The notes beneath the pieces are model-generated. The model did not search any database and was not told where the DNA came from. It saw nothing but the letters and a program-made list of their open reading frames with translations. Below are positions 36,728-45,175 of a stretch of DNA of 64,000 bases, piece after piece. The DNA is from Bacillus carboniphilus. GTDB lineage: Bacteria; Bacillota; Bacilli; Bacillales; JAIVKR01. Position 1 is the stretch's first letter, and the number at the start of each line of letters is the position of its first letter. The stretch covers positions 3,534,001 through 3,598,000 of the forward strand of contig NZ_CP129013.1 of assembly GCF_020524035.2 (NCBI RefSeq), given 5' to 3'. Position numbers and translations under genes: made by a program.

Positions 36728-37285
36728 TTAAGCTTCCTTAAGATGTTCGACTCCAACTGGTTGATCATGTCGATTAGAATAAAAGCTGTACATATCTTTT
36801 GAAATCTTAAACAAATGATACTGTCTTTCTGAATTGTTTATTTGTTTCATTAGTTGCGGATATAGATCGTCTGCAAACGTAACATAAGGTAGCTTTTGGC
36901 ATGCCTTCATTGAGCGAACATTTTCTTTGCGAATTTTCAAAAACACTTTTTCTATATTTAAATCGAAAAATAATTCATTGAAAAAAGCATCTTTTGCTAA
37001 TTGATTGTAGCCTTTACCGTGATAAGGTTTTCCTAGCCATGTTCCTAGGAAGCCTGCTTGTTCTTGAATATCGTAAAGGCTGATTGAGCCAATTGGGGAA
37101 CTCCACTCATCCATTATGGTTCGTGTAATCACCAAACCTTGTTCCTCTTGTTCAATTAACTGTTTTGTTAAGAAATAATACTCTTCAACCGATGTAACTT
37201 TATGACGAACATAAGGGAAGACATCATGGTGAGTGATTAATTCAAAAAGTGATGAGCAATCATGAAGATCACGCTTTTTTATCAT
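36728..37285 (-). CDS. GNAT-family N-acetyltransferase
   Basis: 185 residues, RimJ/RimL-like. Conserved acetyl-CoA loop in GTWLGKPYHGKGYNQLAKDAFF (residues ~90-110, corresponding to the Q/RxxGxG/A loop) and KVFLKIRKENVRSMKACQKL (~120-140). Substrate not predictable. Its ribosome site GGAGGG lies inside a 6-bp hairpin ACCCTC-ATG-GAGGGT, and the 5' leader upstream is unusually structured, which implies translational control. Confidence 0.85.
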   Translation of the reverse strand: MIKKRDLHDCSSLFELITHHDVFPYVRHKVTSVEEYYFLTKQLIEQEEQGLVITRTIMDEWSSPIGSISLYDIQEQAGFLGTWLGKPYHGKGYNQLAKDAFFNELFFDLNIEKVFLKIRKENVRSMKACQKLPYVTFADDLYPQLMKQINNSERQYHLFKISKDMYSFYSNRHDQPVGVEHLKEA

Positions 37286-37289
37286 TTAA

Positions 37290-37463
37290 AACCCTCCATG
37301 AGGGTAGTCGACAAAGAAGCCCCCACCCTCGAAATTTTTTAAATAGAAGGAGTGTTCGAAAAATTCGGATAATAGAACACTCACTAGAAAAAATTTCGGG
37401 GTGGGAATCGAACCCACTAGAACCAGTCATGCTGGTGGCGCACCATTTGCCTTCCCTACGAAA
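37290..37463 (-). promoter_or_regulatory. Structured leader with tRNA-like cloverleaf before GNAT gene
   Basis: Read on the minus strand. Positions 37463-37394 fold as a 70-nt cloverleaf: acceptor-like TTTCG..GG/CCCGAAA with a two-base bulge, short D-like arm, arm CCAG-CATGA-CTGG, and a perfect T-arm GTGGG-TTCGATT-CCCAC. The 3' part of this domain plus a T6 run (37405-37388) can instead pair over 18 bp with 37340-37322. That second arm contains GAGGGT, which can pair with ACCCTC (37305-37300), and ACCCTC can otherwise close on the ribosome site. A -10-like TATTAT lies at about 37499-37494. No known riboswitch class recognised. Confidence 0.55.
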
Positions 37464-37559
37464 ACAATATATAAATTGCATATTCACATGGATATAATAC
37501 TCGATTTTAAGTGAAAAAGATACAACTTTTTTATTAATTTCGCGTGGAAATTTTATCAC

Positions 37560-38450
37560 CTATTGTAACAAATCTTTAAATGCTTCTTTTAACTGAGAAT
37601 ACTCGAATTGAAAGCCTTGTTGAGTGGCTTTTTCGCATTCAACATATTGACCTTTTAGTAACAACATACTCATTTCACCTAAGGCAATTTTTATTGGTAA
37701 AGAAGGAGCTGGAAGCCAGTATGATTTGTTCAAGACGGAAGCGATCGTTTTTCCGAAATCATCCATTCTTTTAGGATGTGGAGCAGTGGCATTAACAGGT
37801 CCTTTTATTTCTGAATTCTCAATACAAAATAAAGATAATCGAGCCACATCCTTCACATGGACCCAAGATAACCATTGCTTCCCTGAACCTAGTTTACCTC
37901 CTGCATTTAATTTATAAGGAAGTACCATTTTCGGTAAAGCTCCTCCGTTTCCTAAAACGATTCCTAAGCGTAAATAAACGGTACGAATGCCTTTTTGTTC
38001 TGCTTTTTTTGCTTCTCTCTCCCACTTCGTAACGGTATAAGCTAAAAAATCATCTTCTCTTGTTTCACTATCTTCATCAAATGTTTTCGTCTCTGAAGTG
38101 CCATAAATACCGATGGCGCTTGCATTAATAAGCACCTTTGGCTTAGTGTTTAATGAATCAATAATGCGAATGACTTCTTGAGTTGCTTTTACTCTACTAG
38201 ATACAATCTTTTCTTTAGCTTTAGGTGTCCATCTTGTATTGATTGATTTACCAGCCAAGTTAATAATCGCATCAACGCCTTCTAATTGTTTTTCAGCGGA
38301 TGCACCGTCAGATAACCACCTTATGTATTGAACGTTGCTCGAAGTTTTATGTTGTCTTGTTAAAATTGAGACTTTATGACCTTGTTGTAGGAGGTATTCA
38401 GATAAATATTGACCAACAAATCCTGTACCACCCGTTATGGCGATATGCAT
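37560..38450 (-). CDS. yfhF: YfhF-type SDR epimerase (TIGR01777)
   Basis: 296 residues from ATG 38450 (MHIAITGGTGFVG), chosen because GGAAGGA is then about 9-12 bases upstream; an ATG at 38459 would overlap it. Rossmann motif TGGTGFVG at residues 6-13, conserved NLAGKSINTRWTPKAKEKIVSSR and a C-terminal DUF1731-like segment (residues ~245-290). Members are atypical short-chain dehydrogenases of unknown substrate. Position beside yfhDE and recX matches B. subtilis. Confidence 0.88.
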   Translation of the reverse strand: MHIAITGGTGFVGQYLSEYLLQQGHKVSILTRQHKTSSNVQYIRWLSDGASAEKQLEGVDAIINLAGKSINTRWTPKAKEKIVSSRVKATQEVIRIIDSLNTKPKVLINASAIGIYGTSETKTFDEDSETREDDFLAYTVTKWEREAKKAEQKGIRTVYLRLGIVLGNGGALPKMVLPYKLNAGGKLGSGKQWLSWVHVKDVARLSLFCIENSEIKGPVNATAPHPKRMDDFGKTIASVLNKSYWLPAPSLPIKIALGEMSMLLLKGQYVECEKATQQGFQFEYSQLKEAFKDLLQ

Positions 38451-38524
38451 ATGAACCATTCCTTCCTAAACCATTTGTTTTTATACAGGGCCGGTTTTGG
38501 TATGATAAAAAAGAGGTGAACGCT

Positions 38525-39326
38525 TTGTTTATTACTAGAATAACGACTCAAAAAAATAATCGCAATCGATACAATGTGTACATAGAGGAAAAAGGACGAG
38601 AGAAGTATGCTTTTAGTGTTGATGAACATACTTTAGTCAACTTTCAGCTTCAAAAAGGGGAAAGATTTAACGGGTCTTGACATTGAACAAATTGCTTATT
38701 CTGATGATACCCGAAAAGCTTATAATAAGGCGATTGAATATTTAGCTATTAGAATGAGGTGTGAGTCAGAAGTCTTTGATTACTTAAGAAAAAAGGAATA
38801 TGATGAGCTAATTATCCAAGAGATCATCTTGATGTTAAAGGAAAATCGATATGTAAGTGATATGGAATTTGCGTCAGCCTATGTAAGGACGCAAGTGAAA
38901 ACAACAAAGAAAGGTCCTAAGCTTATAAAAGACCATTTGATTTCAAAAAAAATAAAAAAAGATTATGTTGAACAAGCGATGAAAGAATACACGTTTGAAA
39001 TGCAAGTGAAAAAGGCAATATCTTTAACTGAAAAAATGGTACAAAAAGAGAAGACAATTTCTAGCCTGCAATTAAAACAGAAAATTCAACATTCATTAAT
39101 GACAAAAGGATTTGGGTCGGATGCTATAACAATTGCATTAGAAGAAGTGACGTATACAAATGGGGAAGACCAAGAGTATGAAGCCATGGTTAAGCAGGCA
39201 GAAAAAGCATTAACTCGTTATAATAAATTTGATGATTATACTAAACAGCAAAAATTAAAGCAATTTTTAGCTAGAAAGGGCTTTTCCTTTGAATTAATTA
39301 ATAAGTATGTAGATGAACAATTATAG
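38525..39326 (+). CDS. recX: RecX regulatory protein, frameshifted
   Basis: About 266 residues over two frames. TTG 38525 (AAGAGGTG upstream) gives MFITRITTQKNNRNRYNVYI...YAFSVDEHTLVNFQLQKG, then after the G4 run 38657-38660 coding continues in another frame (KDLTGLDIEQIAYSDDTRKAYNKAIEYL...). With three G the frame is intact. Four RecX helical repeats follow. RecX binds RecA filaments and inhibits RecA. The gene is conserved and unlikely to be lost, which makes an assembly indel a serious possibility. Confidence 0.88.
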
Positions 39327-39354
39327 GCTGCTGAATTTTTTTCAACAGCCTTTT
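39325..39354. terminator. Terminator between recX and the SDR gene
   Basis: AGGCTG-TGAA pairs with TTCA-CAGCCT (one bulge each side), followed by TTTT. Confidence 0.75.
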
Positions 39355-39357
39355 ATC

Positions 39358-40014
39358 TTAAAGTACGATTTCAGAGCGTCCGTCATCCAATTGGTAAATA
39401 TCCTCCGCTACTTGTTTTGGAGAGCGAAGACGACTTTTATCTTTAACATGGTCGCTTTCATCCCAAAACGGAGTGTCCATTCCCCCCATGTAAGCGGCAG
39501 CTACATGTACTTGTCCTTCTAATTCTTTTACTAAACTTTCGGTGAATCCTCTAACGGCAAATTTTGAGGCAACGTAAATACTTTCATTTACTTTGCCTTT
39601 TAATCCTGCGGTAGAAACAATGTTTAAGATTGAACTATTTTCCGGCACTTTTAATGCAGGTAAAAAAGCTTTCGTCATGTGAATCGTTCCATAGACATTT
39701 GTTTTGAACATCGTCTCCATTTGCTCAGAAGCCATTTCTTCTAAAGGACCAAAATAGCCGATACCTGCATTATTAATAAGTTTTACTATTTGATATTGGC
39801 TTGCTAATTCTTTGGCTGCTTTTTTTACGTTTTCTTCTTTTGTGATATCTAGTGGATAGATGATTACTTCTTTGTTATCAAAATGTTGTTTTGCTTTTTG
39901 AAGTTTTTTTTCATTTCTGCCGATTAAAATTGTGCAATCAAAATCATATTGATATTTTAATGCTAGTTCTAGTCCTAAGCCAGTACTTGCTCCTGTTATA
40001 ACTATTGCTTTCAA
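39358..40014 (-). CDS. Short-chain dehydrogenase/reductase
   Basis: 218 residues from TTG 40014 (MKAIVITGASTGLG), chosen because AAAGGATG is then 5-9 bases upstream; ATG 40023 overlaps that site. Cofactor motif TGASTGLG, NNAG motif (LINNAGIGYFG, residues ~80-90), catalytic Ser in ILNIVSTAG and YxxxK as YVASKFA (~145). A classical SDR, shorter than the 250-residue norm. Substrate unknown. Not part of the B. subtilis yfh order, so a local insertion in the block. Confidence 0.85.
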   Translation of the reverse strand: MKAIVITGASTGLGLELALKYQYDFDCTILIGRNEKKLQKAKQHFDNKEVIIYPLDITKEENVKKAAKELASQYQIVKLINNAGIGYFGPLEEMASEQMETMFKTNVYGTIHMTKAFLPALKVPENSSILNIVSTAGLKGKVNESIYVASKFAVRGFTESLVKELEGQVHVAAAYMGGMDTPFWDESDHVKDKSRLRSPKQVAEDIYQLDDGRSEIVL

Positions 40015-40091
40015 GATGAACATCCTTTCTCTTTTCCAGTACAACCTTTATACTAAAGGTAAAGTAGTTTTTATGTAAAGGAAGAGGAGTT

Positions 40092-40412
40092 ATGGAAAAA
40101 CGTTATAGCGAAATGTCAAAAGAAGAGTTAATAATACGATCGTTTCTTTAAAGGATAAGGCACGTAAAGCAGAACAACTTGGGATTGTAAATGAGCTAGC
40201 TGTTTTAGAAAGAAAAATATCCATGGCTAAATCTTATATGTTAGATCCAAGCAAAGTTAAAATCGGAGAAAAATATGAAATTATGAGCGATCCTGGTCAA
40301 TTTTTTTATGCTGAATATTTAAACGGTGTTTTTGTTTGGGGGTATAGGCTAGAAACTCCGGATAAAGAAGAGGCGTTACCTATTTCAATGATTTTAAAAG
40401 AGGGGGGTTTAA
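40092..40412 (+). CDS. yfhH: YfhH family (DUF1811), frameshifted
   Basis: ATG 40092 after AAGAGGAG gives MEKRYSEMSKEELI, then coding continues one frame over near 40126 (TIVSLKDKARKAEQLGIVNELAVLERKISMAK...) through YLNGVFVWGYRLE to PISMILKEG. In the present sequence the frame then reads on into a repeat; one G fewer in the G6 run 40402-40407 would stop it at TAA 40410-40412, exactly where the family ends (about 105 residues). So two indels are needed. Small conserved protein of unknown function adjacent to recX. Confidence 0.8.
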
Positions 40413-40421
40413 CCCCTCTTT
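40396..40421 (+). terminator. Terminator overlapping the yfhH end
   Basis: AAAGAGGGG pairs with CCCCTCTTT around GGTTTAA; the T run is short. Confidence 0.65.
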
Positions 40422-40433
40422 ATTTGCCTGCGC

Positions 40434-40697
40434 CAGTTCAGCCTCTTTGTCGCTCGCTCAGCGACTCCGACGCACACGATGTGCTAGCGTCAACGTTAGT
40501 CACAGGATGTGACTGTTCTTAGTTGACGTTCCTTTACTTTGCGTCGCTAAACGGTCGCTTTCGCTTTTCTTCATGTCTAGCTCCAGCGCTTAACCACTCG
40601 AGGTCATAAGATACGATTACAGGAAGGTAAAGAACACCTTCCAAAATAATCGTATCTTATGCTTGTCGTGGCTGTTCAAACCGCTTTCGCTTTTCTT
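40434..40697. repeat. Dispersed repeat family B, two tandem units
   Basis: Each unit ends in cgcttTCGCTTTTCTT and the second begins TGTCTAGCTCCAGCGC. The first contains a two-step hairpin (40489-40527: GTCAAC/GTTGAC outside, GTCACA/TGTGAC inside). The second contains a long cruciform (40604-40660: CATAAGATACGAT pairing with ATCGTATCTTATG, inner GGAAGGT/ACCTTCC). Related to 44287-44504. Confidence 0.75.
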
Positions 40698-40853
40698 TTA
40701 AGAACGTTTTCGTGTTTGTTTTTCAAGGATGATGGTGTCTTGGGTTTGTTGTGTTTGTCCATTTACTTGTGCATGAGCGTGTTTAGGGTTAGCCCATGGT
40801 TGGTTAAACGGGTTAGAGTGACGGTTTTTTGTATAATCCTTATTAGTTGCCAA
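40698..40853 (-). CDS. YpzG-like small protein
   Basis: 51 residues from TTG 40853, with GAGGTG nine bases upstream. Contains NPFNQPWANPKHAHAQVNGQ and ends EKQTRKRS, matching the small YpzG family found in Bacillaceae. The His/Asn/Gln-rich composition resembles small spore proteins, and the gene follows sspK on the same strand. Function unknown. The 3' end abuts a family B repeat. Confidence 0.65.
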   Translation of the reverse strand: MATNKDYTKNRHSNPFNQPWANPKHAHAQVNGQTQQTQDTIILEKQTRKRS

Positions 40854-40873
40854 TGTGACTTGCACCTCGCAAA

Positions 40874-41029
40874 TTAATCATTTCTTGAATGAGAAGCTTT
40901 CATCCGTTCTTGAGGATGTGTGTTAATGGTTCCATTGGCTCGTTTGGAAGCATTTTCTGCTTTTGCTTTCGGCTCACCTTCAAACTTATTGCTGTTCAAG
41001 TTTGGGAAACCAGTAGCTTTATTACGCAA
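40874..41029 (-). CDS. sspK: Small acid-soluble spore protein K
   Basis: 51 residues from TTG 41029 after [29 protein letters not shown] followed by [23 protein letters not shown] is characteristic of SspK. A minor spore-core protein made in the forespore; marks the organism as a spore former. Located in the yfh block as in B. subtilis. No clear sigma-G promoter could be assigned by eye. Confidence 0.9.
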   Translation of the reverse strand: MRNKATGFPNLNSNKFEGEPKAKAENASKRANGTINTHPQERMKASHSRND

Positions 41030-41111
41030 AACGTTCTCCTCCTTACTCAAGACTAACTTACGTCAGCCTCAAAATTAGATTGTGTATTTAACGCTTAAAT
41101 TATGAGTGGCA

Positions 41112-41138
41112 TAAAAAGGACGATGATTCATCATCGTC
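41112..41138 (-). terminator. Terminator of yfhP
   Basis: GACGATGA and TCATCGTC pair (loop TTCA) directly at the stop codon; on the minus strand TTTTT follows. Confidence 0.8.
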
Positions 41139-42121
41139 TAAGTAAGAGGATTTAACTTTTTTCTTAGCTTTGCTTCACTGAAAATCCACCCCGTGTAGGA
41201 GCTTAAAATATTCAAATCTTGATCTAGTTGAACAATAGCAACAAAAGGATAGTATTCATCCTTACTTCGATATCTTAAATCAATAAATCGAACTTCATAA
41301 TGATCTGTATGTTCAGTTAGCTCCCATTGGTAAACAGGAGAGAAGGAAAGAAAGGCTTTTAAGTTTTTATCTTGTTTTGTTGCGTTCATAATTTTGTTGT
41401 CAGGCACATCCACTTTGTCAAATTCATCTAATATATTTAGTGTTCTTTTGTCATATTTAGCGACATAAAAGGAGTTTTTGGTAGTGATAGCCAAATGCCA
41501 TTTGTTATATTTCATGGTTGGTGAAATGGTGATATTTTCGACATCGTCAAAGGTGTGATGAATTTTACGGAAAATTTTCCTTTGTTCAATAAAGCGAGCT
41601 ATATAGTATAGTATGATTACACCATATATAATTAAAAACGTGTAGCCAGGGTTTAAATCAAAATAAGACCATAGAATAAAGCCAGGAATATGGACAGCGA
41701 ATATAAAAGGATCAAAGGTATTAATTAATCCTAACGCAAGCCATTTGTTAGAAAAAGGTCGCAATGCCTGAGTTCCATAAGCATTAAATATATCTACAAA
41801 TACATGAAGAATGACTGCAACAAACGTCCAAATCCATAAATGTAAAAAGTTACTGTCAGAAGAAAATAAATATACGACCAATGTAATGATTATTGGCCAT
41901 AAAAAGACAGCAGGGATCGAATGGGTAATGCCGCGGTGGTTTCTTATGTAAGCTGCATTATTTTTTAGCTTTAAAACAGTATCGATATCTGGGGCTTGTG
42001 AACCTAAAAGGGTTCCTACTACTACGGCTTCTGTTGTAATGATATCATTCCCTACAACAGGATCTAACGTAGCGATGGCTCCTAATGCAAGTCCCATTAC
42101 AAAATGTGTACCCGTGTCCAT
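41138..42121 (-). CDS. yfhP: YfhP: membrane-bound metal-dependent hydrolase family
   Basis: 327 residues from ATG 42121 (MDTGTHFVMGLALGAIATLD), the start best placed after AAGGAGGG. Conserved histidines and acids of the YdjM/LexA-binding-type membrane hydrolase family: DTGTH, SQAPDIDTV, NHRGITHSIPAVF and HVFVDIFNAYGTQAL, the likely metal site, in a six-helix membrane domain; then a soluble domain of about 130 residues. Divergent neighbour of mutY, as in B. subtilis where YfhP is reported as a repressor-like regulator of neighbouring genes. Activity unproven. Confidence 0.8.
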   Translation of the reverse strand: MDTGTHFVMGLALGAIATLDPVVGNDIITTEAVVVGTLLGSQAPDIDTVLKLKNNAAYIRNHRGITHSIPAVFLWPIIITLVVYLFSSDSNFLHLWIWTFVAVILHVFVDIFNAYGTQALRPFSNKWLALGLINTFDPFIFAVHIPGFILWSYFDLNPGYTFLIIYGVIILYYIARFIEQRKIFRKIHHTFDDVENITISPTMKYNKWHLAITTKNSFYVAKYDKRTLNILDEFDKVDVPDNKIMNATKQDKNLKAFLSFSPVYQWELTEHTDHYEVRFIDLRYRSKDEYYPFVAIVQLDQDLNILSSYTGWIFSEAKLRKKLNPLT

Positions 42122-42160
42122 TGGAGATCCCTCCTTGATCAATCAACAAAAGGGCTTTAT

Positions 42161-42319
42161 AAGTGCGTGTTTAAAAAGTAGGGAAAAAAGGACGCTGAAG
42201 AACGAGGCGGTGTAGCTTTGAGCACTCACAGTGTACGTTCTTGGTACATGAGGAGCGGAAAAGCAAACCAACAAAGTTATTCAACCGACATTTTTTTAGG
42301 ACTTTTTAAACAACCTCTA
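42161..42319. repeat. Dispersed repeat family A, copy 2
   Basis: Reverse orientation relative to copy 1: begins AAGTGCGTGTTTAAAAAGTA, ends ACTTTTTAAACAACCTCTAT. The interior shares long blocks with copy 1 (gtacgttctt..., gaggag/cctcat, aacaaagttattc). Confidence 0.8.
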
Positions 42320-42418
42320 TAAATAAGGTATGTAATTTATAATAGAATGTTCATTAAAAAATGAGAAGTCTTACTTGTATTTTCTCATATTAGATAAAAA
42401 AATTACAGAGGAGTCATT

Positions 42419-43525
42419 ATGAACAAAGATTTACAGAAAAAAATAGACCAATTTACAATAGAAGGTTTTCAAAAACAGTTGATTAACTGGTATAGAGATG
42501 AGAAACGTGAATTGCCTTGGAGGGAAAGTTTAGATCCCTATCATATATGGGTTTCTGAAATCATGCTCCAGCAAACGAGAGTAGATACCGTCATCCCTTA
42601 TTTTGAAAACTTCATCACTAAATTCCCGACTATTCAAGCATTAGCTGAAGCGGAAGAACAAGAAGTGTTGAAAGCATGGGAAGGGTTAGGATATTATTCA
42701 AGGGCACGGAACCTTCATAGTGCTGTTCAAGAAGTACAAGAACATTATGGAGGCGTTGTACCAAATAACGTTAAGGAATTAGAACGGCTAAAAGGTGTTG
42801 GTCCATATACAAAGGGGGCCATTTTAAGTATAGCCTATAATATTCCCGAGCCAGCTGTTGATGGGAATGTCATGCGCGTGTTATCACGAATTTTTTCGAT
42901 ATGGGATGATATTGCAAAAGTAAAAACGAGAAAGCAGTTTGAAGAGCTCGTTTCGGTCATTATCTCTAAAGAATATCCTTCTGAATTTAATCAGGCCTTA
43001 ATGGAATTAGGTGCGATGGTTTGTACCCCTACTTCTCCAGCATGTTTATTATGCCCGGTTCGTGAGCAGTGCCATGCATTTTATGAAAATGTTCAACATG
43101 AATTGCCAGTAAAAACAAAGAAAAAGGCAACGAAACAAGTGCAAATGGCCGCTGCTTTACTATATGATAGACAAGGTTATTATTATATTCATCAAAGGCC
43201 TTCGAAAGGATTGCTTGCAAATTTGTGGGAGTTTCCGAACGTTCAATTGAAAGAAGAGCCTTCGTTCACTTACAAAAAGCAACTCGAGAATTTTATTTGT
43301 GATGAATATTCTGTGGAGATAACCTTGACCCCTTTGTTAGGTACTATTCAACATGTTTTTTCCCATTTAACATGGAATATTTCTGTTTATTCTGCAGAAG
43401 TTATAGGCTCTTCCAATATGAAGGGGCTTATAAAAGTCAGTGAAGAACAACTTAAAGCTTATGCCTTTCCTGTCTCTCATCAAAAAATAAAAAAGATGTA
43501 TGCTGAAAATACAAGGTCTGAATAG
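42419..43525 (+). CDS. mutY: A/G-specific adenine DNA glycosylase
   Basis: 368 residues. Helix-hairpin-helix and catalytic region [34 protein letters not shown] (K/G-rich HhH, catalytic Asp in VDGNVMRV), early catalytic Glu in [13 protein letters not shown], and the four 4Fe-4S cysteines in [17 protein letters not shown]. The C-terminal NUDIX-like domain recognises 8-oxo-G. Removes A opposite 8-oxoguanine. GAGGAG site upstream; intact. A palindromic hairpin (ACAAGGTCTG/CAGACCTTGT) spans the stop. Confidence 0.93.
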   Translation: MNKDLQKKIDQFTIEGFQKQLINWYRDEKRELPWRESLDPYHIWVSEIMLQQTRVDTVIPYFENFITKFPTIQALAEAEEQEVLKAWEGLGYYSRARNLHSAVQEVQEHYGGVVPNNVKELERLKGVGPYTKGAILSIAYNIPEPAVDGNVMRVLSRIFSIWDDIAKVKTRKQFEELVSVIISKEYPSEFNQALMELGAMVCTPTSPACLLCPVREQCHAFYENVQHELPVKTKKKATKQVQMAAALLYDRQGYYYIHQRPSKGLLANLWEFPNVQLKEEPSFTYKKQLENFICDEYSVEITLTPLLGTIQHVFSHLTWNISVYSAEVIGSSNMKGLIKVSEEQLKAYAFPVSHQKIKKMYAENTRSE

Positions 43526-43561
43526 GGCAGACCTTGTAGCAATATATCCTATGCAAATTCC

Positions 43562-43786
43562 TTAATCGTAACTGACCCTTGTCCCGTGTGTCCAATCTGC
43601 TTCGTGCCTTTTTAGTCCACCTCTTCTTTCAATTTCTTCAATAATTTCTCTATGAATCGTTTGTCCTTCGCTATTAAGATAAGGCATGATTTGTTGTAAG
43701 GAATGATGAAAGTAGGCTAATTCTTCTTTTTTCCAGTCCTGTTTTTGAATCATTGACAGCTCAGTCATATCTCTTCCTACATACAT
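43562..43786 (-). CDS. YfhS-like small protein
   Basis: 74 residues: MYVGRDMTELSMIQKQDWKKEELAYFHHSL... and IHREIIEEIERRGG. Soluble, helical. The position between mutY and sspE and the sequence resemble B. subtilis YfhS, a sporulation-related small protein of unclear function. RBS GGAGGAAAG. Converges with mutY. Confidence 0.65.
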   Translation of the reverse strand: MYVGRDMTELSMIQKQDWKKEELAYFHHSLQQIMPYLNSEGQTIHREIIEEIERRGGLKRHEADWTHGTRVSYD

Positions 43787-44003
43787 TTTTCTTTCCTCCT
43801 ATTGGGTTAGTGCTGACGTTGATGTTACGCCGTCCTCACCTTCTTAAAATTGTTTAAACAACTTCTATAAAATCTTTTTTATTGTTAGAAAGAATGAATG
43901 AACTTATGCAAGTGTGCGATTTTATTGGGTATTATTTCCTAAAAAAACTTGGATAGTGAAATTGCCTGTTGGACATTCTAATTTTCGTGGAGGTGAAAAA
44001 GCG

Positions 44004-44198
44004 ATGGCATATAAAAATCAACAAAACCAAAAGCAACAACAACCACAATACGGAAAGACAAACGCTCAACATGTGAAGCAACAAAACGCTGCTGCTGCTC
44101 AAGGACAGTATGGTACAGAGTATGCTGCTGAAACGGATGCTGCTCATGTGAAACAACAAAATGCAAAAGCTGAGCAAAACAAACAACAAAACTCTTAA
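44004..44198 (+). CDS. sspE: Gamma-type small acid-soluble spore protein
   Basis: 64 residues from ATG 44004 after GGAGGTG. Very rich in Gln/Asn/Ala, with two copies of the gamma-SASP repeat core (NAQHVKQQNAAAA and AAETDAAHVKQQNAKAE) that contains the GPR protease target-like site. Amino-acid store of the spore core. Shorter than the 84 residues of B. subtilis. Terminator immediately after. Confidence 0.92.
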   Translation: MAYKNQQNQKQQQPQYGKTNAQHVKQQNAAAAQGQYGTEYAAETDAAHVKQQNAKAEQNKQQNS

Positions 44199-44202
44199 GA
44201 TT

Positions 44203-44231
44203 AAAGGGCTGACACTTCGTCAGCTCTTTTA
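44203..44231 (+). terminator. Terminator of sspE
   Basis: AAAGGGCTGAC pairs with GTCAGCTCTTT around ACTTC, then TTT. Confidence 0.85.
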
Positions 44232-44286
44232 TTATAAGATCAGAAAGTATAAATTTTGTCCTTTATAAGAGAGTGCTTTCATCGTT

Positions 44287-44504
44287 GTCTAGCTCCATCG
44301 CCCAGCAACTCGTAAGTTTTTCGACGCACAGAAAGTGCAAGCATCATCGTTGTCCACAGGACGTGGACGTCTTTAGATGATGTTCCATTTGTCTATGATA
44401 AGTCAACATCGAAGCCTGCGGCTTTTCGTGTTTCCTTTATCTCATACGGAGTGCTCAAGCCCCTTCGTTGCTAAACGGGCGCTTGCGCTTTTCTTATTTT
44501 TTTT
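44287..44504. repeat. Dispersed repeat family B, third unit
   Basis: Begins GTCTAGCTCCATCGCC and ends GCGCTTGCGCTTTTCTT. Its two-step hairpin at 44343-44381 has the same 39-nt length as 40489-40527, but both stems differ with paired changes (ATCATC/GATGAT outside, GTCCAC/GTGGAC inside). Confidence 0.75.
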
Positions 44505-44751
44505 AAAAACTCTTCTCTTCACCTCATTATATTAAATAAATGTAATAAATAGACTGCATAAGGTGTATTTCCAACCCATACGACATACAGTAGTAACTAA
44601 TGAAAAAAATCCGACACTTTCCAATAATCTACATAACTTGTCAAAGGAAGTTTTTTAAGAAGAAAGAACATAAAGAGAGGAAGGTTTTTAGTTGTTCAAT
44701 AATTCCCAATGAACAGGACATTATATGAAATATTTAAACATAACGATTTTA

Positions 44752-44890
44752 TTTTCTATACCTAGCTTTAGCTTGCGTAGCAGGTGTTGTGGTATAAAAG
44801 CATTTCTTTTAGTTGGCTTTAGCCGATAAAACTCGTAGGCGGTTAAGTCCGCCAACGAGAAACCTTCGAACTTTAGTGCGTAGTCGTTTA
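44752..44890. repeat. Dispersed repeat family C, copy 1
   Basis: Starts TTTTCTATACCTAGCTTTAG and ends AGTCGTTTA. Contains the CTCGT-GGCGG/CCGCC-ACGAG hairpin. Relative to copy 2 it lacks about 12 bp near the left hairpin. The stretch 44505-44751 before it shows no gene. Confidence 0.75.
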
Positions 44891-44935
44891 TTGTAATTTG
44901 AAGTAAAACAAGTATATTAGAGGGAGGAGAAACAT

Positions 44936-45156
44936 TTGAATCAATTTGACTGCTTGGTGTTAGAGCAGCTTAAGACTATGAACGAATTGAACTGCAAGAG
45001 TTATATGAAAACCCCCATTGCCGCTCACCATATGAACAAAAAGAAATAGAGAAATGCTTAGAAGCTCTTCAAAATCAATTTGACCAACTAACAAAAGAAG
45101 TGATTCATATGTATCAGAAAGAGAAAGTTACTTCTAATTACAAAACGGAAGCATGA
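44936..45156 (+). CDS. ygaB: YgaB-like small coiled-coil protein, frameshifted
   Basis: TTG 44936 after AGGGAGGAG gives MNQFDCLVLEQLKTMNEL, then after a missing base near 44985 coding continues (ELQELYENPHCRSPYEQKEIEKCLEALQ...) to TGA 45154-45156; about 73 residues joined. Helical, with the position (between sspE and ygaC) and general look of B. subtilis YgaB. Function unknown. Confidence 0.65.
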
Positions 45157-45175
45157 GTGTGATTAAATTTTATAT

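Noticed and set aside
37394..37463. A functional tRNA gene
   Set aside because: The T-arm is good, but the D-arm is short, the acceptor has a bulge, the anticodon-like loop has no T33 and no CCA follows. Treated as tRNA-like only.
37290..37463. T-box leader
   Set aside because: No AGGGTGGNACCGCG-type T-box sequence or specifier loop could be found, and the downstream gene is an acetyltransferase.
37269..37559. A 96-residue minus-strand open frame before the GNAT gene
   Set aside because: It covers the hairpins and ribosome site of the structured leader, has no ribosome site of its own and an odd Cys/Arg-rich composition; it is best seen as chance.
40223..40522. A 99-residue form of the YfhH protein ending in a Cys/Asp-rich tail
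   Set aside because: The tail is translation through the terminator and a family B repeat after an extra G; the family ends at ILKEG.
43914..44003. N-terminal extension of SspE
   Set aside because: The canonical GGAGGTG site and MAYKNQQ start at 44004 match gamma-type spore proteins; the extension is not conserved in character.
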